From assembly GCA_949358305.1 (NCBI GenBank), contig OX442316.1, forward strand, positions 992,001-1,056,000: 64,000 nucleotides of DNA, read 5' to 3'. The notes below the pieces were generated by a model. It ran no database searches. It was not told where the DNA came from and saw only the letters and a list, made by a program, of their open reading frames with translations. The position numbers and the translations under genes were made by a program. The stretch is from Strigamia acuminata. Taxonomy: Eukaryota; Arthropoda; Chilopoda; Geophilomorpha; Linotaeniidae. Shown here piece after piece: positions 1 through 10,745 of this stretch. How positions within the stretch are numbered: position 1 is the stretch's first letter; each line of letters begins with the position of its first letter.

Positions 1-1742
1 CAGGAGGGTGTCACCCGAGCAAGATGACAACGTAGCAATGTTTTCAACTATGTAAACCTTTATCCAGGCTTTTTTAAAATAAAAAATGATTTATCATCCA
101 TGTTGTTAATTGAAAATGATAATTCCAACCCTGTTTAATGAATGCAATTTATCCATAGTTGGCTTTGAGCCAACAACACATTAAACAGTACTATAAAGTG
201 AGTCTAAGGGGAAAAGTCTCCGATCGATAAATTGATTCTAGTTATTGATTACACGTATGGATAATTAATCATGTAAGCTATGTTTTAAATTAAAAATACC
301 GTAATAATATTCACCGTACATACATATATTTTTTTAAATTTTAAATTTTTTACAAAATTTATGTAATTATAGCTCAAAAGAAATCTCGTAATAAAAAGTG
401 TACCATCTGTTACTTTCCTTCCTCCAATCTCTAATCTCCTCCCTCCCTCTCTCTCTAAAGGAAAAAACGGGGTGAAAATACGTAGAAGGAAATTTAGTTA
501 TAAATTTATTCCCATTTTGCTTTACACTTTGTTGTTTTTAATAAATATTAAAAGAGTAACTGCATTCATATAAATGAGTTGTGTGGCACGCGAGCCCATA
601 TTATTTCGCACAGACATGCTATTATCCTGTTTATAACAAACAAGTTAAAACAGTCTAGGTTTTTTCAAAAGTGCTCTATGAATCATTTATTTGCGTTTAT
701 TTCCTAATCTGGGGGGTTCGATAAAATCTACGCTTTTTCGTATTGACAGTCTCTCGTGTTTACTATTATTTCTACTTTTCAATGACCGGTTTAATGCCAT
801 CTCGCTGCAGATTAGTGTCACAAATTATCTTTTCATACTCTCAGAGTCAAAGTTAACTAACCTCTTTGAAGCCGCTTTGTTTAATACTTCCAAATGAATT
901 GGCTTTTTCCAATTAATCACCCGAATATTTTGATTTTTTTTTTCATTTTATATTAATTCATATTAATCAGAAATTCAATGTTGAAGTTGGTGGAATTGAA
1001 GTTAGGAACTCGAGATGTAAAGATTTGATGTGTTAATTATAATATTCTGAGTCCATTTGCATTACAACTGAGGAGGAATTGCGATTTTTAATTAGCAAGT
1101 TTGAATGAGTGCTGATTTAAGAATGACTTAAATGATTCGGATTTCTTTTTTAAATTCAAATGCGTACGTTTGAAATTTAATATAAATTTAATTTCATCAT
1201 ATTTCACAAACTAAGCTTGCATTGAAATTAAAAGTTGCATTATGGATAATGTTTATGCAACAACATTGAAATATCTACGCAGATGCTTTTTATTAAAGGG
1301 CCACTAAAATTGTAAAATATTTAGGAAATTGGCTAAAGTAATAAAAATAACCGGTATGCTGTTCTTATTGTTTCATGGGCATTTGTTTACCACAAAGTGT
1401 GTGTTGTGTTTGGTTAGGCTTTCCTTTTTTTTTTACTGCCACATGCAAATTGATAGTAATAGCAGTACAATAGAGGTAATGAAAAGGTAACAAACAGGAA
1501 AGAGATAAATTTGGAACGTGATTTCTTTGTAAATGGGGGCGAAGAAATTTGTTCAAAATATTATTATTATTACTTTAATTTTGTCGCTAGGTTAACGACA
1601 AATGCTGGCAAATTATACTCTAGATTAGGAAGATGTGGACACATGTTGTTGGTCTTTCACATTGATTTTTTCTCCCAAGGGTCAAATACAAAGTCCAAAC
1701 TTTTAATTAAAGTAATAACCATTCTTGTATCAGTAACCTCCG

Positions 1743-1986
1743 TAACCCTCGCAGTCCCAACTCGAGTCATTTTTGGCCCATTCCAAAATGGTATCCACTG
1801 CAAATGTTCTCAAATAAGCACCGTGGTCAAATCCGTCAATAATATGTAAAAATTGGATCAAAATGACAATACAACTCGATGTTTAACAATAAATTCAATA
1901 AATTTACACTTGGGAGGGGAGAAGCCATTTATTTCAGAAAAAAAAATCTAAAAGCACTTTTGGGATCAAAATTGACCCAGGGTTGA
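1743..1986. mobile_element. Relic related to the TTAA-type element at 57748-58100
   Basis: The left end reads TAACCCTCGCAGTCCCAAC followed by CATTTTTGGCCC. The right end reads GATCAAAATTGACCCAGG then GTTGA. The same arrangement (TTAACTCT, GCAGTTCCAACC, CATTTTTGACCC, and TCAAAATTGACCC at the right end) occurs at 57748-58100, which is flanked by TTAA. I infer a decayed member of that family. No intact target duplication remains here. Confidence 0.45.
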
Positions 1987-2200
1987 GCCTTTTAGATGGC
2001 AATATGAGATTGAAGAGTGAAAAAAATGAGCAAATGTCGAGCTGATAATTGCATTTGAGTTAGAGCTGCAAAATAAACAAAATGGTCGTTTTATTGGCAC
2101 GAAGTAAACTGACGAGTTAATTTTGCTGGCCAAAGAACCGAGACATCCGCTTATCAATACGTAAGCTGATGGTTATTAAGTGTATTGGCACTGGCGGGAT

Positions 2201-2229
2201 ATTTCTCTTGTGGGGACCACAAGAGAAAT
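2201..2229. repeat. Perfect 13-bp hairpin
   Basis: ATTTCTCTTGTGG is followed by loop GGA and the exact complement CCACAAGAGAAAT. It is an isolated perfect stem with no T-tract or gene beside it. It could be the core of a very short inverted-repeat element. No function can be assigned. Confidence 0.7.
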
Positions 2230-3236
2230 GTAATATGATAGCTATACTGCAACACACACAAGGACATAGAGATAGAGAGAGGGTAAGAAAAAGTTGAGGT
2301 AAAAACCTTAGGAGACTCGTAGTTTGGCATTTAATTAATTTTGTGCTAATCTGATGCAAAGCAAGGCATGCACCTGACATAATTCAAATGACTATGCATC
2401 TTTATCTAAAATTGAATCCGGTCGTTGGCTGATGATAACAAACATTTTAAAATCAAAAGTAAATTTGAAGTAAGTAACCTGCAGATCGATTCTCTAGTGC
2501 AAAGAGCTTTTTTTTTTTTTTCTTTTTTTTTTTTTTTGCTGGAAATAACATTAAGCTTATCTTATTAGGCAATTCTCAGTGCAAATTTTTCAAGTTAGCA
2601 ATAAGCAAATTTTACAACCATTTGCTGGTGCAGCTGCCATAAAATTGCAATGCATGACAGGATAACTAGATAACAAGGTGATATCCTCTTCCGGTAGACG
2701 CTGGCCGGCCAGTGTCAGCATTTTGCAGCGCGTTCCTAGTAGGAAAGAGAGAGAGAGAGAGGAGCCAGTCATTGATTTTTTTCTTCCTCGCTCTAAGTGA
2801 AATGGACACCATTTGCTCTTCTATTCACCCCTTACAGAAATAAAGTGAACTGTTTCCAATTGGATTTTTTTTTATTTGAGACTCAGTTCACCATCTTTGC
2901 TATCGGTCCGTGTTTGAGAAAGAAGCGTTTTCCCATGCAGAAGTGCAGGATTGTCTGCTTAATAAATTTTATTCCTTTAATGGCCTCCAGTTCTTCCACC
3001 GTATTTGCCACCGATCCTTTCTAGCGAAAACTTAGTTGTGATCGCTTCTTTTTTGCACCGTCCTTGAACAGAAAATTAATCAATTGTTTGCAACTGACTG
3101 TAAATCAGGGTTGCTCTAGCAGTTTGAACTACACGATAGTTGCAGCATTTTCACGCGCCAAGATTTATTCAAATCTTTATGGAAATGTCGCGGCGTTTTC
3201 ATTGCCATTGGTCGAACGGTGGCCATGTTAATTGAA

Positions 3237-3290
3237 GAAAGGAAAGGAAAGGATAGGAAAGGAAAGGAAAGGAAAGGAAAGGAAAGAAAG
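3237..3290 (+). repeat. GGAAA pentanucleotide microsatellite
   Basis: About ten tandem GGAAA/GGAAAG units form a purine-only run. It creates a meaningless Lys/Glu/Gly-rich open frame. Confidence 0.9.
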
Positions 3291-4375
3291 ACTGCGGTTT
3301 AAATCACTCCGAATAAGGTGCATTGATCAAAATAGTGGGTGTGTAAGGGCAGCCATCAAAGGTCCTCGTAAAGAGCTCTCGTCGAGAGTAATGACATCCG
3401 TGGCGTTGTGCTCTCCCCCTATTGAAAAACCATTGTGGTATGTATATGAAAGTTGGGCATTAGAAAGCCGGCCACATCAAAATTCCCCAGTCGATGGGAG
3501 AGGGGGATGAGGAAGGAGAAGGAGAGAGAGGCAGGAGGGAGAGAGAGCATCCATGAAACTTGTAGAGCCTATCTATGCATAAAAAATAGGTTCTCAATGC
3601 CAAAGCCTGGGGAAAGTTTTTTCTATGCACAGAAAAGTCATTTCCGACTTGCCTGGGGCGGTGTTGAAAATGGAACCATATTTTGACATCAAAGGAACCA
3701 GATTTAAATAAAGTTGCTATCAGCTAACTGTTTACATTATTACTTTGTGATGGCAGGATGAACTATTGCACTATTTCATAACGTGAATTACTAGTAGATG
3801 TGCAATTCTCAGGTGAATTTGGCTTTAAATATTAGAAATTTATTTGGAAAAGTTTTTTTTTTTTATTAAAAACCGCTTTTTCCGAGTAATGCTGTTATTA
3901 ATTTTGAATCATTTGATGAAACAGTTATGACTAGGTACATTTTCGTGGTGGAAAATTTATGGAGATTCTGTTTGCACGTATGGAGTATTCCTGAGGATGA
4001 ATTTTATATTTTGCGCGTGCGCAAGCGGAAAATAGAAAATAGCGTAGTTCTTTTTTTCTTTCTTTCTTTCTTTTTATTTCCTGTTAGGCAGTGCTGATCC
4101 AGCCCTGATTTCAATTAAAAATGTCCTCGGTTGGTGTTAGTTCGCTAAATGACAGGACAGGCATCCAAACGAGCAACATTGAGTTGAGCTTAATCTTGTT
4201 CGTTTTGTGCGTGAAGCCGCGGATTTTGTATCAACAGTCAATAAACAAATTGTCTCGAAAATGTTGGTGAAGTATGTTAATTCGCCCACTTGGATGCACC
4301 AACTCCAGCAGCCCTTCAAACAAAGCACCACCGCATTAATGAATAACTTTAAATGAAAGCCAACTAAACAAATAG

Positions 4376-4399
4376 AAATAAATAAATAAATAAATAAAT
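4376..4399 (+). repeat. AAAT tetranucleotide microsatellite
   Basis: Six tandem AAAT-type units, then a diverged unit containing ATGAATG. Confidence 0.85.
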
Positions 4400-5996
4400 G
4401 AATGTAGGAACACGAGTGGTAAAATTGTGATTACACTTATTAAATTAATCGTGAGATAAGTAAGTGATGGAAACAAAATATGGGCAATTAAAGTCGAGAT
4501 TGGTCAAGTTGCATAAATCAATTACCGTATCTGGTTCGTGGAAGAAACTCGAGCAACGCCCATAACGCCACGCGAATCTTTGTGGATGGAGAAAAGCGAA
4601 TTTCAGAAATCGCAAAGATTACGGCAAAGCCGATACGAGAAAGTATGATAATGAGGAAATAACTGATCTTTTACTAAATCAAACTTTGCAAAGAAATTTT
4701 CTTATGCACGGCAGATGTTGATGGCCGGTGCATTCTAACGAGGTAGAAAAGCGCTCTCTGGCATAAACGTTTGGAAATTCGGGTCATTCTAAATTTGAAG
4801 AGAAAATTATAAAATAATGAAATACAATAAGATACAGTACATTCACGCGACTTAAATTCGCTTAAAATCAACTTTAAGGCGTCTATTAAAAATCGATCGG
4901 CGTGTTTGTTTTCATGTTTACATTCGCAAACTGTGAAAATATTTCCGTTTGGAATGTCTAAAGAGTTTAAGCATGTTTTAATAATCTGTTTAACAAGTCG
5001 TGCATGTTTGCTTGAATACTTAATGTTTAAGCAATTATTTCGAATTTAGGGAAATGGCAACAGCGCTGCAGCAAATTGTTTGGAAACAGTTTATCCGTCA
5101 CAAAAGTTTCAATATATATTAAAGAAGATATTGCTCACATTTATTCGGAGGAAGGAAAAAGTCGAAGATTTAAATTTCCTCCGGCTTTATACACTTCTTC
5201 TATGCATTTTTGTAAGCACTTTTCAAAGGAAACGGGAATACCATTCCACATTTATCTCAGCTTAGAAAGATATTTATTTTTAAAGCCTTTCCAAGTTTTA
5301 TTCCTGCCTTTTTTTTTCGTTTTTTTTTAAACAAAAAAAATCTTTGAATTGTAATTTGATTTTTTTTTACATCTTATAAATTTGAAAAAGAAATGTAGTG
5401 CCAAATAATAGATGTTAGAAAAGTGAAAATAGAAAGTATAAATTTGGTTGACCCGAGCGCCGACCCGCGACAATAAATTTGTCATTCGGATCTGATCCGA
5501 CACATTTGTGGAATTTTCCATTCTGTTCTACGATTTGTCAATATTTTTTAAACAACTTTTTATGTATTTTTTTATTTCTTAAATAATTATAAAAAGAAAA
5601 ACAAAAGCTGTGCTGATTCATGGAGGAAATTAATCCCGACTGACTTCCGGCTTGCATTTGTAATTTCGTGCGGTACACTCGTCGATCAATAAAAATTTCT
5701 GCTGATGAAAACTTGTTCTTGACGGAAATAAATAAACGTGGAAAGTAAATAAAAGTAAATAAAGCATACAAATGAGATTGAGATAAAAAGAATTAATTAG
5801 CGCGAAATGGAGTAAATGAGATAGACGGTAGGTTTGTGAAGGTTTGTGCTGTGTCTGGACAAAGTGTTTGTTTTTTGGGCCATTAATCTCAATCGTGTAG
5901 ACTGTGAGAGCCAATTATGGATTAGTGCAAAGCCTTGTTCTTGTGCTTGGTACCAGGAAACAGTTTGATTGAACTTGTATCATATTTTTTTCCCAG

Positions 5997-6202
5997 GTGT
6001 ACAATGCCTGAAGATAATCTCGGTCGATGTTCCTTCACATGTGCAAATTGGACAAACAGCAGTAATGCAATGCATATACGAATTAGGAACAGATGATTTA
6101 TACTCAGTCAAATGGTACAAAGAGAAACATGAGTTTTATCGGTATGTTCCCAAGGATCAACCACCGGGACAAGTGTTCGAGCTCAACGGAATTCGAGTTA
6201 AT
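5997..6202 (+). CDS. Beaten path family protein, exon encoding the first half of Ig domain 1
   Basis: This exon encodes the N-terminal half of the first immunoglobulin domain of a Beat-family protein. In Drosophila, Beat proteins are secreted or membrane-anchored neuronal proteins that bind Sidestep-family receptors and control motor axon defasciculation and synaptic partner choice. The translation contains TAVMQCIYELG with the first Ig cysteine, then the family-typical YSVKWYKEKHEFYRYVPK and FELNGIRVN. The acceptor is a T-rich tract ending TTCCCAG, the donor AAT|GTAAGT. The exon starts with two bases of a split codon (phase 1) and ends in phase 0. A shorter ATG frame beginning inside the intron at 5969 is not the real start. 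The matching Ig cysteine is 9 kb downstream in the next exon. Identification as Beat superfamily is firm. Which subgroup is not known. Confidence 0.93.
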
Positions 6203-6552
6203 GTAAGTCATTTTTTCTTACTCTATCTATGTTTATAAATCATGCGTTAACTTGGGTGCGCACACTATAATACCGTAGTGTTATATTCTGTTATATTGCG
6301 TATTTTGTACCTTTTGTGCAGGAACTGGAGCAAAACAAAAGATGACTAACTATAAAATTATCCTATAAAAAAAATTATTTTTTTTACTTTTCATTTCAGA
6401 AGTTTCGTTAAAAAAAATCATTTAGCACAATGGTGTGGTGTTATATTCGAATAGTTGCACAGTGGTGTTTTAATCGAATTTTTTCAAAACTTCTGAAAAT
6501 GTAGGTTTTTGAAGAAATTCAAATACAATAGAAATTTGTTATCTTCAGGGTA
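6203..6552. other. Intron 1, unannotated start
   Basis: Non-coding sequence directly after the GTAAGT donor. Apart from A/T tracts I see nothing that repeats elsewhere or codes. Confidence 0.6.
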
Positions 6553-6705
6553 GGTTCCCACTCGACTGAAACAGAGCAGAAAATCCAGTTTCCTGCCCAG
6601 TATATTTTCTGCTATGACGTCACTTCCTCTTATTTGGGCAGAAAATAGAGAGCAGAAAAAGGCTTTTATTTAACTTGACTTGAACGTTTGTGTGTTTCAA
6701 CGTCC

Positions 6706-6717
6706 GGTCACGTGACC
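6706..6717. promoter_or_regulatory. Palindromic E-box GGTCACGTGACC in RepA copy 1
   Basis: A perfect 12-bp palindrome around CACGTG, repeated at 7150-7161 in copy 2 and mutated to CACGCG in copy 3. The extended form matches sites bound by bHLH-zip factors of the USF/MITF type in animals. Use here is inference. Confidence 0.45.
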
Positions 6718-6774
6718 TGTAATGTAAGGTTTCAACTTCCGGTACTTCCGGTTTGTGTAATTTTTTTAGAACCA

Positions 6775-6790
6775 CAGCGCCACCTGGCGG
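6775..6790 (-). promoter_or_regulatory. CTCF-like site in RepA copy 1
   Basis: On the minus strand this reads CCGCCAGGTGGCGCTG, matching the animal CTCF core consensus CCASYAGRKGGCRSYV at 15 of 16 positions. Arthropods encode CTCF. Binding is not shown by sequence alone. Confidence 0.5.
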
Positions 6791-7009
6791 AACCCGTGTC
6801 CTTTAATGGATGCCAAAATGTTCGCCCGATACGAATTTTGATGTTTTCGATACAAAAAAACGTTCTAAAAATTCTGAAACCAGGCTAAACCTGGTTAAAA
6901 CAAAAATTCCTATCTGCCCATATATTTTTTTTTTAAATATTATTTAGAAAAAGTACTTTGTTGAAAGTTTTTTGGCAGATCACGGCAATCACGAAACAAT
7001 CTGCGGTAG

Positions 7010-7025
7010 TAGCGCACTCTGGCGG
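7010..7025 (-). promoter_or_regulatory. Second CTCF-like motif in RepA copy 1
   Basis: The minus strand reads CCGCCAGAGTGCGCTA, 14 of 16 consensus positions, with one core G replaced by T. The same motif recurs at 7421-7436 (one change), 34420-34435 (one change) and 51737-51752 (identical). Confidence 0.35.
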
Positions 7026-7116
7026 CGATTTGAAGCACCAATATAAAAGCCTTTTTCAAAAACTTGGTTTTTTATATTTACTTGTTAAAGGCTTTTATTT
7101 AACTTGACTTGAACGT

Positions 7117-7138
7117 TGTGTGTGTGTGTGTGTGTGTG
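7117..7138 (+). repeat. TG dinucleotide microsatellite
   Basis: Eleven TG units lie within RepA copy 2 where copy 1 has only a short GTTTGTGTG run. Confidence 0.9.
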
Positions 7139-7183
7139 GTTCAACGTCCGGTCACGTGACCTGAAAAGTAACTTTTCAAACCG

Positions 7184-7199
7184 CAGCGCCACCTGGCGG
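7184..7199 (-). promoter_or_regulatory. CTCF-like site in RepA copy 2
   Basis: Identical 16-mer to the site in copy 1 (15 of 16 to the consensus), although the sequence just upstream differs between the copies. Confidence 0.5.
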
Positions 7200-7822
7200 A
7201 ACCCGTGTCCTTTAATGGATGCCAAAATGTTCGCCGATACGAATTATGATGTTTTCGATACTTTAAAAGGTTCTAAAAATTCTGAAACCAGGCTAAACCT
7301 GGTTAAAGCAAAAATTCCTAGCTGCCCATATATATTTTGTTTTTTAATATTATTTAGAAAAAGTACTTTGTTGAAGGTTTTTTGGCACGATCACGGCAAT
7401 CACGAAACAATTTGCGGTAGTAGTGCACTCTGGCGGCGATTTGAAAACCAATATAAAAGCCTTTTTCAAAAACTTGGTTTTTTATATTTACTTGTTTCTG
7501 CTGCAGAAAACCCCACAAGCCAATCCGATGATTTTCGGCCCAGTGACATCATATTAACCTTTGGTCACTTCTGTAATCTCTTACCCAAAATTGTCTTTTT
7601 TGTGTACTATTCGTATATTACAATTGAAATTAGCACACAGAATTACGAATAAAGCAGTGTTTGCATTGCTGGCATCCATTTTTAAATGCTGTAAAATGAA
7701 TTTTGGGATATTTTCTGCGATACTTTTCTGCCCACTTTTCTGCCAGATGGGAACCAACAGCAGAAAAGATAAATTTTCTGCCCTGAAAATTTTCTGCTGA
7801 CAGAATTTAGCCGGGGAACCTA

Positions 7823-8810
7823 GCATACCGGTAAGACTAATTAGATGATAGCGGTAAGAAATTGTTGGAATTTTACAGAAGGGATTCGCATCGATTTGAG
7901 TAGATTCAAACAAGTTTATTCGCACATGATACCGTACGAACTGCATATGTTAACGCAACATAACCGGAAGTCCCGTCACACATGTGGGTCCGCGAGGTTA
8001 CAGTACAACTCCCCCTGGCGAGAGACCCTCACACGGGATTTCTACATTTGATCAAGGTGACACAAAATTAAACAACAGAAATAACAATAACGTGCATTAA
8101 AAAGTACCTGCACCTTCACCTCCAAAAAGCAATGTTTCTGTATGTTTTTACACTTATCATGCTTATGGTAAGTAGAGTGCTTGTCTGGGGATATAGATCA
8201 TGCAAGCCACGATCTGCGGCATGACTTTCTTCAGGACCCAACATTGCATTTGCAGGGAGGAACTGGGGAAACTGCAGAAAACCTAGTTACAGGCAGATGG
8301 CAATAGAAAGAGTACCTTGCAGTGATCCGGGTTATAAACACTGTTGAGATGCTGTAAACAGACTAGTCTCTGAAATAAAATGGTTAATAATGGCTAGGGG
8401 TAAAATGAATACAAGGTACCAGTAAGTATAATAAAATATCACAGTTACCGGTAATGTTTTATTCGGTTAAAATACAATAATAAATAATAAGCTAATGACT
8501 AGAAACAAAGATATGAATAATGGAATGCGCACAACGGTTGTTGTACGCAAAAATGGTGGGAATGTTGTTTTCCTCCAAAACTCTTCTCAGGTGGCGATGG
8601 CTGACTCCGGAGACGCTCACGGTGGTCCTCGATGGCAGCTGCGTGTGAGAGCACTGCTCGTTAGCAGAGATTACTGAATAACAGTGGAAATGCATGGTTG
8701 ATGTGGTTGATATGCACAAAAGCACTGGTTTTGCAAGTGTAGAAAAGATAGCAGGAAATGTCTCAAATCACAAGAAATGTAACATGGTCAGTACTCGCAG
8801 TTTTGGCAGA
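7823..8810. other. Intron 1, unannotated stretch
   Basis: No recognisable exon or element ends. A slightly GC-richer patch at about 8510-8670 has short open frames on both strands that resemble nothing I know. Confidence 0.5.
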
Positions 8811-8818
8811 GCAATGAC

Positions 8819-8973
8819 CAGGGCTGGACTGGGAACAAATTTAGTGCCGGGAAATCTGGATGTTCGGGCCACAATTAATTAAGTCGGGACGGGTCAAAGC
8901 AAACCACGATGGGCCACAGCGGCCACGGGCCATCGGGAAATTCCCGGTATCCCGCCGGGCCAGTCCAGCACTG
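8819..8973. mobile_element. hAT-type MITE with perfect 8-bp target duplication
   Basis: A 155-bp element begins CAGGGCTGGACTGGGA and ends CCGGGCCAGTCCAGCACTG, imperfect inverted repeats of one another. It is flanked on both sides by the exact 8-mer GCAATGAC (8811-8818 and 8974-8981). An 8-bp duplication with CAG...CTG ends is diagnostic of hAT transposition. It is much more GC-rich than its surroundings and non-coding. The intact duplication points to fairly recent insertion. Confidence 0.9.
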
Positions 8974-8981
8974 GCAATGAC

Positions 8982-9464
8982 AAGATGTGTGCAGCAGATA
9001 GCGCAGCAGATAGCGCACATCTGTTGCGCTATGAGCACATTTTGCTGCAACAAAAGAATTATTGCATCAAAACGGTTAATTTGCAGCCCACCCCAGCTAA
9101 ATTGGGGTGAGGTGTGTCTCGGTTGTTTTCAGCCCCAAGACACAGAGGAGGCTGATTTGACATAAGCCAAACCAGAGTAATTGAAAATAATAAATATTTC
9201 TAAATGGTGACAACAAATACATAAAAATATACTTGAGATTACCACAACCTTAATCAGACAAGGATGAAAAACAACTGAGATTCACAGCAAGTCATCCATC
9301 CAAGCATTGATTTGGTCCAGAGAGTACCGTATTCAAAACTTGTGTCAAAGACAAGACTAAAATGCTGCTAAAACAAGTAAAGGTCTTTTCATATTTTGAT
9401 CCTAGTCAGTGGTGTGAATTTATTTGATACCATACTATAAAAATACTTACTGGTACTGCATATA
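8982..9464. other. Intron 1, between hAT MITE and copia element
   Basis: Contains a short GCGCAGCAGATA duplication (about 8998-9019). Otherwise nothing recognisable. Confidence 0.5.
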
Positions 9465-9618
9465 TTGTTATATTGTTATATTGTTTGTGCGCTTTTTACT
9501 CTTGGGTTTGACAACAGCCGTTTGTATTATAGTTGTGTACCAAACATAGAGTAAATAAGCTTACTTTGTTTGTTTATTCTTTTCAATTCAACTTGGGTTC
9601 CTGTCTTCAATTACAACA
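9465..9618 (+). repeat. 5' LTR of copia element
   Basis: Begins TGTTATATTG and ends TTCAATTACAACA. It shares with the 3' LTR the blocks TTATATTGTTTG, GTTGTGTACCAAACAT, GAGTAAATA, CAATTCAACT and GTCTTCAATTACAACA. Just after it, TTGGTTGTGGGTTCGAC is in the position of a primer-binding site (TGG start). Confidence 0.8.
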
Positions 9619-10082
9619 AATTGGTTGTGGGTTCGACACGTATGTCCAATGGTCATTTGAAGACAAAATGAAGATTGGATTAATTAGAACGTGAGATTCG
9701 AATGCCGTCACAGTGAGAGCCGAATTTGAACCTGACGACAAGACGGGCCAACTGAACTGTGCCAGGACTGCAATAATAAGTTACAAGGCTGTCAGCAGTG
9801 AGTTACGGGTCTAAAATTAACAAAAAAGGGGCCCAGGAAAGACTCCAAATCAGGAAAAATGCGTGAAAAAATTTCAAGATTCGTAATCGGCGTAGGATTA
9901 ATGTTTTATCGACGTCAACAACGCGATTTCGACGCACAGTTGATGCACGAGGTACCTGAGTTGCCCGTAAAGCCTTAAAAGGAAGTAGAAACATTTCGGG
10001 ACGAAATACAAACGTATTGAAGACGATAACGACGCAACATAGACGTACGAGATATTGAAATATGTTTTTTGGATTTTTACAA

Positions 10083-10745
10083 AATGAGAATTTTTTCATG
10101 ATGGCCAAATCGATCACATCAGTTGTGCCATCATCATCAACTGCATTTTGCATCGAGAAGTTGGAAGGCTCGAATTATTCGTCTTGGGCATTCAATGCCA
10201 AGCTGGTTCTTGACAAAAAGCAGCTATTTGGAGTGGTTGATGGGACAGAAAAGGAACCGGATCCAATAAAACTGAATGTAAAGTGAAGCAAGGCATTTGC
10301 GATAATTGGTCTGACCGTCAAGATGCAACTGCAACAGCACATCTGTGGTTTGAAATTCCCGAAGGATACATGGGATACCTAAAAGAGATTTATGAGCCAA
10401 CGAACCCGCTGAGAACTCAGAAAGGAGTTGTACACGATTGTGAAAATGCCAGACATGAGATTGGAAGGCTATGTATCGCAAATATCCGAGTGCGCCGAGC
10501 GTTTGACAAATACAGGACAAGCCATATCAGACACTGAACTTTCATGGGCACTACTGTGCAGTCTATGCGATGAGTATGATATGAGGCACTCATCATGTCT
10601 ACGCACTTGATCTCGGAGATGCATTTTACAATGAAACGTGTGAAAGATGTTATTATCGGAGTGGACTCGCCGGATGATGAAAAGTGCAACAAAGACCAAG
10701 AACATGATGCTTTCAGCGTGGAAGCAGAAGCCAATGACTAAAGAG
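10083..10745 (+). pseudogene. copia Gag remnant
   Basis: The frame from about 10062 reads a typical copia Gag N-terminus, including FCIEKLEGSNYSSWAFNAKL and a LFGVVDGTE segment. Stops and frameshifts follow. Further Gag-like pieces sit in other frames up to a zinc-knuckle-like NCGKFGHFA near 10755-10790. It would have formed the retrotransposon capsid. Too broken for a protein. Confidence 0.8.

Larger units (their letters stand above)
1..5996. other. Left flank or upstream intron of the beat gene
   Basis: No exon is recognisable here. The first recognised beat exon begins with two bases completing a split codon, so a preceding exon (presumably the signal peptide) must exist. I looked here for a short hydrophobic ATG exon ending in a phase-1 donor and found none convincing. 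A short hydrophobic ORF near 5080-5212 meets a GTAAGC donor, but in the wrong phase. The stretch holds poly-T and purine tracts, a GGAAA repeat, an AAAT repeat, one strong hairpin and one TTAA-type element relic, listed separately. Confidence 0.6.
6657..7086 (+). repeat. RepA dispersed repeat, copy 1 (tandem with copy 2)
   Basis: A ~430-bp unit begins AAAGGCTTTTATTTAACTTG and ends TTTATATTTACTTGTT. It is followed head to tail by copy 2. Shared landmarks are a palindromic E-box (GGTCACGTGACC), CAGCGCCACCTGGCGG, a short hairpin ACCAGG-CTAAA-CCTGGT, ATCTGCCCATATAT, and TAGCGCACTCTGGCGG near the end. Further copies are at 51423-51786 and, rearranged, at 34388-34735. No coding capacity and no clear terminal inverted repeats, so the element class is unknown. 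Confidence 0.8.
7087..7498 (+). repeat. RepA dispersed repeat, copy 2
   Basis: Direct head-to-tail neighbour of copy 1 and highly similar over most of its length. It lacks part of the region between the E-box and the CTCF-like motif and has gained a TG microsatellite (7117-7138). It keeps the E-box (7150-7161), the first CTCF-like motif (7184-7199) and the second (7421-7436). After it the interrupted GGTTCCC element resumes. Confidence 0.8.
6553..7820. mobile_element. TA-flanked inverted-repeat element with GGTTCCC ends, interrupted by RepA
   Basis: The left end is TA then GGTTCCCACTCGAC. The right end is GCCGGGGAACC then TA. Without the RepA insertion (6657-7498) the element is about 426 bp. 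Both halves contain many copies of GCAGAAAA or its complement TTTTCTGC, which supports that they were once contiguous. No transposase is present, so it is a non-autonomous MITE-like element in beat intron 1. The superfamily is not identified. Confidence 0.65.

Noticed and set aside
3232-3510. Basic and Gly/Lys-rich open frame
   Set aside because: It is opened by the GGAAA microsatellite. The remainder has no domain.
5969-6238. Single-exon reading of the Beat Ig segment with an ATG at 5969
   Set aside because: The frame crosses a clear acceptor (TTTCCCAG at 5996) and a GTAAGT donor at 6203. The extra residues at each end are intronic and unlike the family.
6860-6900. Hammerhead ribozyme in RepA
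   Set aside because: There is a GAAAC next to a short stem (ACCAGG/CCTGGT), but no CTGATGA core in the right place. The tandem arrangement alone is not enough.
9803-10153. Minus-strand 116-codon frame over the copia leader
   Set aside because: It overlaps the Gag start of a recognised + strand element and has no domain.
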